A DNA stretch of 64,000 nt. It comes from Planococcus citri. Taxonomy: Eukaryota; Arthropoda; Insecta; Hemiptera; Pseudococcidae. The DNA is taken from positions 53,664,836-53,728,835 of the forward strand of contig NC_088681.1 in NCBI RefSeq assembly GCF_950023065.1. The letters run 5' to 3'. Each line of letters starts with the position of its first letter. Positions within the stretch are counted from its first letter, which is position 1. Positions 42,949-54,600 of the stretch are shown here, piece by piece. The position numbers were made by a program, and so were the translations under genes. The notes under the pieces are model-generated. The model saw nothing but the letters and a program-made list of their open reading frames with translations. It was not told where the DNA came from and did no database searches.

Positions 42949-45900
42949 TTATTTCTTCCTTTCACTGATCGATACTTTGAAACCGTTCGCACTGGTCAAT
43001 ACAAAAGAATATTGTAATTTGATATCTTCCTGTTTCATCGATGAGTGAATACGAAATTTTCTCAATATTATACTGCAAACGATTTTCATCTCGTACATTG
43101 CGAAAGCTTTACCTAAAACATGACACATTTAGAAAGAATAATTACCTGTAAAATGTTCCTACATCTAACTAATATTGAATTGAATAGTTTACCTCTTAAT
43201 AGTTATACCTACCTATACAGTTTCTTGGTCCAATGGTGAACGGTAAGTAACATCCTTTGGGCAAATTTTCACATCTTTCTTTCGAAAAATGTTCGGGATC
43301 AAAGGTCTCAGGATTCGGGAAATATTTTGGATTATTATGGACTGCAGTGACATTGAAAATCAATTCGGTATTAGCTGGCAGAGTAATATCGCCTGTACAA
43401 AATGGAAAAAATTTGGTTGTAATTCAAATTGGGTAAGTGTTACAGTTTCTTCAACGTGCAATATATTTCAAGCTTAGTAAAAACTCGTGTAATCAAATTT
43501 TAATACTTTACCAACCTAAAGCAACATCTTCTTGAGCAGTGCGAAAGAAAAAAGGAACCAACGGAAACAAACGCATCACCTCTTTTAACACTTGTTCCAA
43601 ATAATCCATCTGTTTAACGTCGTCTGCTGTAACTTCTCTGTCACTATCTCCAAAAATACGTTCTTGTTCTTTATATACTTTATCCTACAGGCAGAAAAAA
43701 AATCAATCAAGTTATCAAAATGCTAATCACTAATCAGTACTTTAATAGGTATTCGTCCACCGGTACCTACCTGTATATTGTTATGCATTCCCAACGTGAG
43801 TAAAACGAAACATAGGGTGAGGTTCAAAGTTTCTGATCCCTAAATGTGAAATCAATCATTTAAAAAAAAATACCTACCTACATATTTCTTACGAAGGTTT
43901 TTTTTTCAAAACTTACACCAATAGAATAGGTAACAATTTCAGCTTTTTTATCTTCATCAGAGAAATCATCGTTGAGAAGGTATCTAATAAATCGAGCGCT
44001 GCTTCCGTCATCACCTGAAAATGTGAATAGATAAATGAGTGAGAAAATGAGTACCTAGTTTGCCTAATTAGGCAAGAAGATAGGTCATAAGTAAGTGCAA
44101 ATGAAACGAGATTGATTACCATGATTTTCATCATTTCCACATGTGTTTAGTTTTCCTTCAAGCATTACCTATTAGTACATTGCAACAGAAATTCATTATT
44201 TATGAGCTACCTACCTAAAAGTAAACTATTCATGATAAGGTTAGGTAGTTAATTTAAGTGCATTTAAAGACAAACTGACAAACGTTTAGATAAAATTGTA
44301 ACTTACTTTTTTATACACTATTTCCATATCCCTGATTAGAGTTTTATTTTTTTCCCCATTAAATCGCTCTTTAATTTTTCTGATTAATTTTGGATAAAAC
44401 ATTAAATGGAAGGATTCTCCGAGAAACCTGCAAAATTGAAGATTTACCTATTATACTATTGTATTGATGATTTGGAAAATTGTCAAGATTACAATCACAA
44501 CATACAAAAATGAAAATTTGCTCAAAAGCAAGTCCAAGTTTCCGCCAAAATTGACCAAAAAATTCACCCATTTGTCAAATCGAATGAAAATTGAAACGTT
44601 TTCATTTGGGGGGGGGGGGTGTTTGAAACTTGAATGAAATGAGAAATGAACAAAGTAATCTTGCTACTGCAACCTATCAAAATGTGTCAAAATTTCTCAA
44701 GAACTTCTAATTTTTCCACGAATGTATTTTTTTCATCATTTCCGGAGAATTTTGAGATAAAATTTGAGATAATTGAAAAAAAAGTCACGCAACCTACCGA
44801 AATTACGCGAGAAATTTAAATATTTTGATGAAAAAATGTTTTGAAAATTTCTACAGAATTATGAGCTCAAAATTTGAGTCAAGATTTTGAGGTAGACAAT
44901 TGAGAAGGGGGCATCTGGGGTAAAAATTTGAGAAAATTTCAGCCCCCTCCCCCCCACCCCTCCAGGACACATTAATTCGTCACGCTTCTGTATCGGTATA
45001 AGTAAGGTACATACTCTTCTATTGCAGTTTTGAACGCTGAAAATTGTTCTTTGGATATGAGATCGCCTTCTAAATCGCACAAAGTTTCTAGAAAAATAAA
45101 TCAACGTATTGTTAGGACTTAGGACACACACCTTTTCGGTCAACTTATACATACGTTATACAACAATTAACATTCTAAATAAATGATGCTTAAACTTGCT
45201 GCAAATTATATTAAAAGGTGCTCGAGCAAGGTAATCGCTGATTTCGAAAATTTCCATCGTTTTTGCTTTGGCCGAGAGTTCCTTTATCAATTTTTCAGTT
45301 TCTTCGTTCATGACTCCGATATAATCATTCAACACGTTTGTTTTTAGAGAATGTTGAAGGATCTTCCTGCTTTTCTTCCAGTCGTTTCCTTGAATTGAAA
45401 ATGAAAAAATCGTACAAATGTAGCAACGCATATAGGTACATACTTATTATTTTTCAACATTAAATGACTCCTTTATAAATGTAGATACATAAATTATAGG
45501 TACAAAGGTGCCCAGAAATATTGAGTACCCCTAAAATAGTTGTCTACCAAAATACTTTAGTTGGTCACAGTGAATGATAATGATGATAGCACACGATTGG
45601 TTGTTGGACTGGAGAGATAACATCCCACCAATCATATGCATCTATTTCACGTTACCAACCTATATTTTTAATGAAAAACTTTCTTTGGGGTACACGATAT
45701 TTCTGAGCACCCTGTACATTGCGTTTCCTCTATTCCTCATAATATTTCACTACGGTCAATCAAATTTCTCTTCAGACTGATGAACTACTCACTAAACCTA
45801 TTTTATTGGAATTATTGAACGAATGAAAGCTACCTATAATTTTGAGCTATATGAGAAATGCCTATATTGTTAGTATTGCTATTATAGAAAATATTCTTAA

Positions 45901-47007
45901 CCGCTCATTCGTTCGTAAACAAATTGTTATCTACTTATCTAAAATATTTGTACGCAGAATAAGTAAATTAACCTAATATCATCAATTCATTATCAACGAA
46001 ATTGGTCACACGTGCCAAGTAACTACCTAACGAATCTCTGCGATGTTATTAATAAATTACCTATCCATAAAAATATTCAGTTCATGTGCCATATTTCCTA
46101 GTCACAGGTATGCCGAAAATTTTTCATCTCAACCCTAACCTTTTCAACTGCTGTATTCAGCAGTACCATAGTGAAGTGAAGAAATGAAAAAATTCCTTGT
46201 TGGGAGTTTTATTTCGACCAGAATTTTCACATTATTAAGTTATAATTATAACCATTTGAACATAAGTTACCTAGGTCTTATTAGTATGATTTTCAAAAAC
46301 CTCTGTTCATGAATAGAGACTAGAGTTGATTGTTGAGAAAAACTGATCGATCAAAAGTGAATGTAAATGTATAGGTACCTACCTTCGCCGCTCATTGTAC
46401 TATTTTTGAAAGCTCTGCCGAACAGTTCGTGAAAATCGTTTCCTTTATTTAGGAATTTATTTCCCATGAGAGCGATCTAGTAATTTATAAAAGTAAAGTT
46501 TATCTACCTATCATTTAAAATTTCAAAGATATTTTTTAAAGAAAAAAGATTAACGTGAAAAAAAACCTCGATATCCGAAGCATCTGCTAAAACTATGGAA
46601 AGTTTCTGGCCTATCCAAAGGCGATACCTCGATCCATATTTTTCAGTATAGTATATCAACTTGGACGATATATCTGGAAACAGTTTGTTGATTTTTCAAT
46701 CTTTAATATTGTTGAGAAAGGAACATTTACATTATGTGTACCTATTGTGTGGCTAAATGTGTTAATTTATTCTATAACCATTCTTTGAAAAATTAATATT
46801 ATAGGTACCTACCATCCGGATGCATCATGAAGGTGAGGGCATTTCCAAAATATGGGATAGTATCTGGTCCATCGAACAATATGAGGCACTCCTCTCGCGT
46901 TTAGATTTAGTTTTATTCCATTTTAAAATGTAAATGAATGACGTTAAAATAAGAGCGACGAATAAAGTTGATAAACCTAATAGTTCGAAGTATTGGGTAA
47001 AATCCAT
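42949..47007 (-). CDS. Cytochrome P450, CYP4-clan, 12 exons, frameshift in exon 1
   Basis: Exons from 5': 46813-47007, 46567-46673, 46383-46476, 45200-45388, 45015-45087, 44307-44427, 44120-44168, 43917-44014, 43771-43839, 43516-43684, 43213-43392, 42949-43112, total ~501 residues. Residues ~1-30 are a membrane anchor (FVALILTSFIYILKW). Further motifs are IPYFGN, the I-helix GGSETLNL (atypical against the usual G-x-D/E-T-T), ExxR as KEVMR and the haem loop PFTIGPRNCIG. Family enzymes are ER-bound monooxygenases. From exon 2 onward all phases fit. In exon 1 the anchor and the IPYFGN part are in different frames, one base missing at ~46889-46902. Intron 4 uses a GC donor (GCAAGT). Pseudogene, allele or assembly error cannot be told apart here. 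Confidence 0.88.
45505..45714. mobile_element. Short TIR element (MITE) in P450 intron 3
   Basis: Ends pair as imperfect inverted repeats of ~28 bp: aaggtgcccagaaatattga/gtacccc on the left and ggggtacacgatatttctga/gcaccctg on the right. TACA occurs on both sides (45501-45504, 45715-45718), compatible with a short target duplication. No coding capacity. Confidence 0.6.
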
Positions 47008-47389
47008 TATTAAACCACACAATAAAAAAGAACACTCGCGAGCTACGCAAATAACTCGATAGTTAGAGGAACGATGAAGATGTGTGAAAATACTCAAATG
47101 GGTGTGCCTGATGTTTCATTTCAAGTTGCATATATTATTATGTAGGTATACCAGGTGCCAAGTCCATCATTATTGCATTTCGTAACGAAAATTCCCAGCT
47201 ACGTACTTAGGTATATTTACCTAGTATAAAAAAAATACACTACCTGAAATCGATTTTGTTTTTCAAAAAATGAACAGTTTGAGTGAAATGAAAATTGAAT
47301 TGATGAAATTTTTAATTGTGGAAATGCAAATTGTTTCGATGTGTGCGCCTAATTCACATCAATAAAACTAATAAGCGTTATTTTTAAAT

Positions 47390-47950
47390 CAGGTACCAAT
47401 TTCATTTTTTAGAAAAATTGCTATTAATGAAGCTTACTTTTTATTTTTCCAAAAATCATCCAAACGTCTCGTGTTTTTTTTTCTAAAACAAAAGTTGTAT
47501 AAAGTTTTGGTTTTTTTTTGGCAATTGCTGCGAAAAATTATCATTTTTTTGGCCAATTATTACAAAGTTGGTTTTACATCTTTTGCGTTTTGACAAAAAT
47601 CGTCTAAAATTTTCGCTTGTTCAAACATTGTCAAAAATTTCTGATTTTTAGAAAAATGGCTAAAATTTGTCGTTTTTTAGTAGATTAAAGAATTCCGAAA
47701 TGTCCCATTTTTTTTTTTTTTTTTGCAAAATTGTCCATAAGTCTTGCTTCTTTGAGAAAAACTGACACGAATTACTTAATTTTTAATATAATTGCTATAT
47801 AATGAAGCTCACTTTTTTTCCAAAAATCATCCAAATTCTCGTTTTTTGTTTTTTTTTTTTTTTTAAACCAATGTGGCAAAAAGTTTTGTGTTTTTTTGGT
47901 AAAAATTGTAAAAAATATTTTCTGTAAACTGTAATAGGTATAAAAAGTTC
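47390..47950. repeat. AT-rich tandem duplication upstream of P450
   Basis: A block containing gaaaaattgctattaatgaa, gcttacttttt...ccaaaaatcatccaaac and gtttttttttgg occurs at ~47415 and again at ~47787. Intergenic, between the P450 and the 178-aa gene. No gene seen in 47008-48083. Confidence 0.5.
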
Positions 47951-48083
47951 TATAATTGCTGATACAAATTAATTTTTTCACGATGAAAAATATCACGAGA
48001 TTTCTTCAATTATAATTAAATGAGATTTAATATAAGAACAATTACGTACTGACACTAAAATGATTTATTAAAGCCGAAGCACA

Positions 48084-48814
48084 TCAAAAACCTTCAAAAT
48101 TAAAATCTAAATTAGGTATTTTCACTCTGATGCTAATGCTTTCAAGGTCTGCCTCAACTTCTTGGGTAAATTTAATAGTTGATTCAGCTGCCTCCTTTAA
48201 GAAAGGAACTGTCTGTTGGAATCGGAATCCAAGAGATCTGTATAACTTTAACATATTCTTTGAGGCTGCTCTTAAATTGTGAACTGTTGTTTTTAATACG
48301 GTTAAATTGTTCTCTGTTTGTTGTAACAGACGTCTACCCTGAAATTTTTTCAAAAGGAAATCAATAGGTGAAAAAAACCTTTAAAACAATGGAAGAGTGT
48401 TTAATATGTGTTATGTTTGTATCTTACCATTTCTTGAAGTTGTTTTAGTTGTTCCAATTGGTTGCGTATCATTTCATTCATTTCAATAGGAGTGCTGAAT
48501 TGAGAAAATTTTGTACTATGAGCCTGCGCATTGTTCTGGATTCCTGTGAGCGTCGGCGAAATTGGGGTTAATGTCAGGTTGAAAAGTTTCTCCATGCGTT
48601 CTACAGTCAAGTTTTCAGGCTGCTTTATAAATTCCTCGATTTGTTCAACGGTCAGTTTCCCAAATTTTTCGACATCTAAGAATTCATACATCGCATCTCA
48701 ATGTCAATACTAATAGTTACCTAGGTAGAGGTACCTATGTACATTGAAAATGAAATAATATGCCTACAATTTACAATTACCTTGTTTCGATTTTCGCTGC
48801 GGCATATTGTTCAT
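48084..48814 (-). CDS. Unrecognised 178-residue helical protein, 3 exons
   Basis: Exons 48781-48814, 48428-48675 and 48084-48338 (5' to 3' on the minus strand), with consensus splice sites and consistent phases (1, then 0). The start ATG at 48814 gives MNNMPQRKSKQ; the exon 1/2 junction splits an Asp codon. The protein is mostly helical: residues ~90-165 (EMIRNQLEQLKQLQEM, LLQQTENNLTVLKTTVHNLR, EAAESTIKFTQEVEADLESI) look like a coiled coil, preceded by an acidic helical N-terminal third (KLTVEQIEEFIKQPENLTVE). There is no signal peptide, membrane segment or known catalytic motif. I do not recognise the family; small kinetochore or tethering-type subunits have similar composition, but that is only analogy. 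Open frames, splice sites and GC contrast support a real gene. Confidence 0.75.
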
Positions 48815-49604
48815 TCCTTTTCTTTTTCTATGTATAATATTTCTATGGTGCATATTTTAGCTTGAGTATATTATTGATTAATACTTGATTACGTTCGTTA
48901 CACTTAGTTTTGACTATTGAGTAAAGCTTTGAGTTTTATTACAGTTTTACTTAGTTTTTAAAGTTCGTTTTAGAAGTTTTCGACTGGACCACTTACCACT
49001 TCAACCACCTGGAAACTTTGTTCACATGTCTACGATCACGTGTTTACGTTTCTAGTTTTAGCGTTTTGTGTATCTAGTTTCAAGATGTGGAGCGACTAGC
49101 CATTTTTCTAGTTATAACGTTTCGTTATGTGTATTTTAAGGATGTGGTAAATTTAAAGATGTTAAATTTTAATTTACCTCGTTATTTTTTTATGCAGGGA
49201 GTCCGAGATACAAACTTCAGATTTGGATATATTATCACAACGTAATGAACGTATGCAAGTAAAAAAAAGTAAGATAAACAAGTTGTCTATCTTGAAAATT
49301 GAAGGGGCAAAAATAATACGTTTTCAAAATCTAAGAGCCAAAATCCAATTTTGACCATGGCGGTCGGTAGTGATTTGAAAATGAAAATTGAACAAAATTA
49401 TGTGATTATATCTTTTTGCCCAACTTGGAAATCAAAGGGGCTACAAATTATTTTTTTAAATAAATACTCGTAATCTCGCACAACAATGATAATTTTTTCC
49501 TCTCTTTAAAATTTAAAAAGTTGTCCTAGCTCAACAATTTTCATTTTTCTAAAAATTTAGTAAATTTACAATTTTTGAACTTGAAAACCTTTTTAAATTT
49601 TTAG
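48815..49604. other. Upstream region of the 178-aa gene
   Basis: No gene. Contains repetitive agttttagcgtttt-like words at ~48905-49130 and AT-rich sequence. Confidence 0.35.
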
Positions 49605-49928
49605 CAGGGCTTCAAACCCGTACCCGTACCCGTACCCGAATACCCGAATACCCGAACGAAAATCCAACAATTTCTGTACCCGAACCTGTACCCGTACCCG
49701 AAAAATGAAATGAGGAATACCCGAACCTGTACCTGTACCCGATAGAGACTATTTTGAACCCAAATACCCGATAGATCGGGTACAGTTCGGGTATTTCACC
49801 TAAAATACCCGAACCCGTACCTGTACCCGAACGTTTAAAATTTTCATACCCGTACCCGATACCCGTACCCGATCCTCTGAGAAATAAATCTGTACCCGTA
49901 CCCGAAAACGTTCGGGTTTGAAGCCCTG
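49605..49928. mobile_element. hAT-type MITE filled with acccgt/acccga simple repeats
   Basis: 324 bp with terminal inverted repeats CAGGGCTTCAAACCCG and CGGGTTTGAAGCCCTG (16 bp, exact) and a perfect 8-bp target duplication ATTTTTAG (49597-49604 and 49929-49936). The interior is almost wholly degenerate hexamers of the acccgt / acccga / gtacccgaat type in both orientations. No coding capacity. The diagnosis of hAT rests on the CAGGG ends and the 8-bp duplication. Confidence 0.93.
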
Positions 49929-49959
49929 ATTTTTAGAGTAGAAAAAAAATGATCAGAGT

Positions 49960-51580
49960 TTATGGCAACTTCTCCATTGAATTTCCAAATCACATGCCTG
50001 CCTAATTCTGTCTGACTTTTGAATTTTGATTACCTATTTGAATTTGAATTTGAGTCCTAATTTAATTTCGTTTTTGTTTCCATTTTCTTATGATTCATTA
50101 ATTATTCTAATCCAACAATTCAACTAATAGATATCTCATTTTAGTTTTATTGAATTTTAATGTTTTTAATCTCTCTTCCCCCCCCCCCCGGAATTGAAAC
50201 ACATTTGAAGACCTTATTGTTAGAGATGTTGGTAATTATTGAGAGCTAAATATTTTTTTAAATGCCTCAAATTTCTAAATGTATGTACGATTGGACATTT
50301 AGGTACAGCTCTAGAAATTTTCTTCCTTGATCAGATCAGATTTTGATTGTCAACGCTTTTTGAGAACCTTTTTCGGCGTGAGCCAAAAAAAATGTATTAG
50401 ATCCAAATTTTTGCAAAAAAAAATTGTATCAAAAATTTCAAAATGCGCGATGAGGGACTAAGTACACCTGTAAATCAAGGTTACATCCTTATTAATAAAT
50501 CCATTTCAAGGGCTACTTTTGACGAATTTTTTAAAAAATCCCCCAAAGGCTCGAAAAATACGCGATTGAGCAGCTGCAACTTGAGAAATCCTTTTTCTTG
50601 GCCTGAGTTGGCCAGTCTTCTTTTCACTACCTACCAACCTACATATTTCGAGAGTCATTTTCGATCGATCAAGAGAACAAGTATTTTTTGGGTACCTGCA
50701 AATCAAAATTTTTCCAGAAAATCTCCCAAAAGTTCAAAATGTGCATACATTTATTTAATTAATTTTTTTTTCGAGGTCATATCCGTACTACCGAATTCTT
50801 TTTGAGGACCATTTTTGACATACGCAAAAAAAATATTTTTTTTACATAAGTACATACTTCTTTCTATGTCATATTATACTATCAATCCATTTGGAGAGCG
50901 AGAGCCACTTTCGACATGAGTTTGAAAAAATGTAGGTACCTATTTTTTGGGCTTACACTTTTTCAAAAAAAAAAAAAAAAAAAAAAAGCTCAAAAATCTA
51001 AAAATGTATGATTAGAGAGCTACAAGTCTGAGAGTCTTTCATTTAAACTGCATAGGTAATTTGTTTTGAAAGTGACTTCTGAGCTCTGACAAGAGCAAAA
51101 AAGGGCAATGTTTTTTGAATTAATTTGGACCCCCAGAAGTAGGTATTTTTCTAGTATTTTTTTTGGTGAAAATTGGCCATTGCAACGTGATTTTGTTTCA
51201 AATATGTCCAGAAATGAAGTTTTCAAGAATAATAACTCTCAATTCAATTTTTTCATAAATTTCTGCAATTTTTCTACAATTATTTCAGAATGTAAGACCT
51301 TCAATTTTTCATCTTGAGAAAATATCATTCAGATTCTCATGCTTGAGTTTTTAAAAAAATGATCGAATCGAATGATCTTTAATCTCTTTTTAGTTCTCAC
51401 GAAATATTTTTCTAAAAATCGATCAAAAATCAGCAAATAATTGCGAAGAATATTGTTGCGAAATCGTGAGAAAATCTAGATACCTGCATAATATACTTAG
51501 TTTAATCTATCCAAATTCTTCAAAAGTTTATGAGAATGGGAAAATAATTTTCAAATTGAGAGTAAATCCATCGGAAATTG
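49960..51580 (+). repeat. Right copy of the ~1.6-kb dispersed repeat
   Basis: Matches 38215-39600 plus 42030-42400 in order and orientation (see there). It is uninterrupted apart from indels and an A-run at ~50965-50987. About 240 bp here (~51015-51255) have no counterpart in the left copy, which has the large insertion at that point. No coding frame. Confidence 0.7.
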
Positions 51581-52352
51581 AAGAATTATTACAATTTGGT
51601 TGCAAAGAAATCCCATTCAAGTTGAAAATGAAAATCTTGTGAAAATTCATTCAAAATTGGATAATCGTGCTAAAGTAGACATCGAAGACAAATTTTCATG
51701 TTGAAATTTTGCTGATTTTTTCACTCAGGGCGTACTCGTGTAGTGTCATCTATTTCAACTTGAAAAAAAAACAATTGGAAAAACCATCAAATAGCACAAA
51801 TTCCGCCCTAAAAACGTTGGAAGTTATTAAGTTGAATTTTTCATAATAAGAGGATGGGGATAAGATAATAACGATAAATTCATATAAGAGATACGATGAT
51901 AATCGAATAAATCTTCATTATTGAACACGTTACACAAAGTACAATTAAAACATGTACATCATAATTATCCTTACATAGTTAACGACGACCACACAAGTAT
52001 AAATCAAACTACTTTCTTATGAAAAAAAAAAAAATGATACTATTCAAATACAAATTACAATATGAAAATAATGAATCAAATTTCATACTATTCAAAGCGA
52101 CATCCCAACCTTTGATAACTTCAACGTTTAATATTAATACATTTCATAATTTCATAATTTTACCTATTCCTGGTCTCAACTCTTCAAACAATAACACTCT
52201 CGCTGAGAGTTTATTTCTTTGCGTGAGGGCTCTTTGGATCATCTTCAATAAGAAGAGGTACAGTCTATTTGAATAAAAAAAAATGATTAAAAAAACAAAC
52301 ACATATTTCATAATAGTTTAACATCGTCTCCCAGCAAGTTGAATTTTTTACC
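51581..52352. other. 3' flank of the nucleoplasmin-like gene
   Basis: No supportable gene; AT-rich. The 3' UTR of the minus-strand nucleoplasmin-like gene is expected in its right part. Confidence 0.35.
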
Positions 52353-53432
52353 TCATTTTTTGATTTGCTGTTTTTCTTGTTTTTCATCACTACCTGGCGT
52401 TTTTTGCGGGTTTGAAATCGACGCTTGATCATTATCTATCAACGGGTCTTTGCTGTCATTTTTTTGAAAATGATCTGTTTCAAAAATTTAAATAAATAGA
52501 AAGCAACTCGAAAAAACATTGGAAATTTAAATAACTGAAATACAGTCATCGTAAAAAAAAAAACTCACTTTTTTCGAAGTTTGCCAGTTTGGAGAAATCT
52601 TTGCTTGAGGGCAGTTCTCCACTTGCCTACATCACTATAATAAGAATTATGGCTAGAATTGGTCGAACTGTCACCAGAAGAATCATCAGTGGAGGAATAA
52701 GTCACCATGAGTCTTCGTTCTAGAACCGTTCTTCTGTCTTCATTCGGATTATCGCTAGAATTGGTCGAACTGTCACCAGAAGAATCATCAGTGGAGGAAT
52801 AAGTCACCATGAGTCTTCGTTCTAGAGCCGCTCTTCTGGCTTCAATCGATTCCTTTCCTGGAATACACATTATCATTTAGCTACTTATATGAACTCAAAC
52901 ACGAGAAGAGTTTCACTCACTTTTCGAACTTTCAGAAAATTCATTACGTACGTAACCAGGGTAGTCATAGGTGAAATCGTCTTTTATACGATATCCTATA
53001 AACAAGTATTTCTGTTAAAAATAATCATATTGTAATAAAATATTGAACATAATATCAAGACCTGGCTATACAAACCTGTCAAGTGTATGGTTGCTTGACC
53101 ACTCGTGGAAAAAGTAATATTGGAACCTCTTTTGAAGACCAAATCCAAGTTTACTTGCAGAGCAGACTGTGATAGATTGCATACAATGAATTGGACTCCA
53201 TCAACTTTGACCAATACAGGATAAATTTGGGTACTTGGATCGTCGTGCTCGTAAGATGTAGAGTCTAGGGCTGCCATTGACAAATGGAATGATTTTCTGA
53301 CGACGGACGAATAAGTTTTCTCCGGTTTCAAAACTAAACCTAAAATAATACAATATGTAGATACGTACAATATGATTAACTTTACAGTTGATAGGTGATG
53401 AAATTAACTCGGCAATACTTACCCCAAAACAT
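52353..53432 (-). CDS. Nucleoplasmin-like (NPL) domain protein, 5 exons
   Basis: Exons 53423-53432, 53076-53339, 52921-52995, 52569-52857, 52353-52452; 245 residues. Residues 1-~98 form a nucleoplasmin-type beta domain: MFWGLVLKPEKTYSSVV, FHLSMAALDS, then LDLVFKRGSNITFSTSGQ and ATIHLTGYRI. MFWG at the N-terminus is what I know from the NPL domain of insect FKBP39/46-type nuclear immunophilins. These are pentameric histone chaperones. Here no FKBP isomerase domain follows. Instead there is a tail of acidic/Ser-rich and Arg-rich blocks with a 34-residue unit (LERRLMVTYSSTDDSSGD) present twice, almost identical in DNA (102-bp shift), then a short charged end. The exon 5 acceptor chosen (AG before 52452) keeps the frame open; an alternative AG seven codons upstream would stop sooner. 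It starts 344 bp from COG1, divergently. Confidence 0.8.
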
Positions 53433-53620
53433 TGTGATGGAAGAAAATTAAGGCTCCTTAAACGACGTCGTATTAAATTTTAGAATCTAATTAAATTAAA
53501 CTAGTAATATATTTTAAAATAAATAAATCATGAATGAACTAAGGCACTATGAACGAAATGTGAGCTATTTCATTTTCATTTCATGATTTCATTCATTTCA
53601 TCAGCTGTAGGTGACATCAG

Positions 53621-53628
53621 TGACGTCA
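53621..53628. promoter_or_regulatory. CRE (TGACGTCA) in the NPL/COG1 divergent promoter
   Basis: Perfect ATF/CREB palindrome within CAGTGACGTCACAA, 149 bp before the COG1 ATG and 189 bp before the NPL ATG. The same 14-bp string recurs at 59231-59244 upstream of MIX23. Confidence 0.55.
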
Positions 53629-53776
53629 CAACGACGTTGTTTACGTGTTATCTCTGTTATCAGTAAAAACAATTATTTCGAGTTCAGAAGCTTGGTAGAG
53701 AATTGAACTTTCAATTTGATCGTTTATTTAAAGTAAAATAATTATGTTCGAGTAAAATTACATCATTTATTTCACC

Positions 53777-54569
53777 ATGACATCTCTGGAACGTTTTTCT
53801 CACTACACCCACGACGAGTTATTTGAAAAATACAGCGTATCTGAGATCCGAGTTTACCAAAATGATCTACAAAAAGAAGTCGATAAAAAGAAAGACGAGC
53901 TGAGAGTGCTCGTTGGGTGAGTTACTCATTTGTAAAAATATTTGCTCGTACAAAATACTCAATCTATAATACCCTTGATGGTGGTTAATTTCAGAGAAAA
54001 ATATCGTGATTTTATCGAAGTAGCTGATCGAATCAATTTAATGAACGGGTTATCGAAAAGCATCGCTGATCGGATCCAGAACATATCGTCTTCTTTGACT
54101 AGTTTGGATTTGAATTTAGAAGACGATCATATTTCGAAAATCGATCGCCGGAATAACCAGTAAGCTTACGTTGGAACGTTGAAATCTGTATCTTATCTGC
54201 TTTCCTGGTTTAACAAACCGATTGATATTTTTCTTTAGGGATAAAGTCGTTCGAACAAATAACACCATTGCTATTCTGATTAAACTGCTGATCGATATCG
54301 AAGAACAAATCTGGATCGAGATATCTGCCAATAAATTCATAACTGCTACCACTTTGCTACATTTAGCTGTTCATGTGAAAACATCCCTCAGCTTGGAAGC
54401 CGATTGGAATGTTGATAAGAAGTTCCCAGTGGTTTACGAGCTACGAAACTCGATCCTTCGGTTTCCTAACATCTTGACTCAAAAGATCGAGAGTAAAATT
54501 AAAGTTACGAATTTATCTGTCGCGGTGAGTCGAGTATTCTGATTTCTGATATCTGAAATAGACACGTAC

Positions 54570-54600
<31 letters not shown>

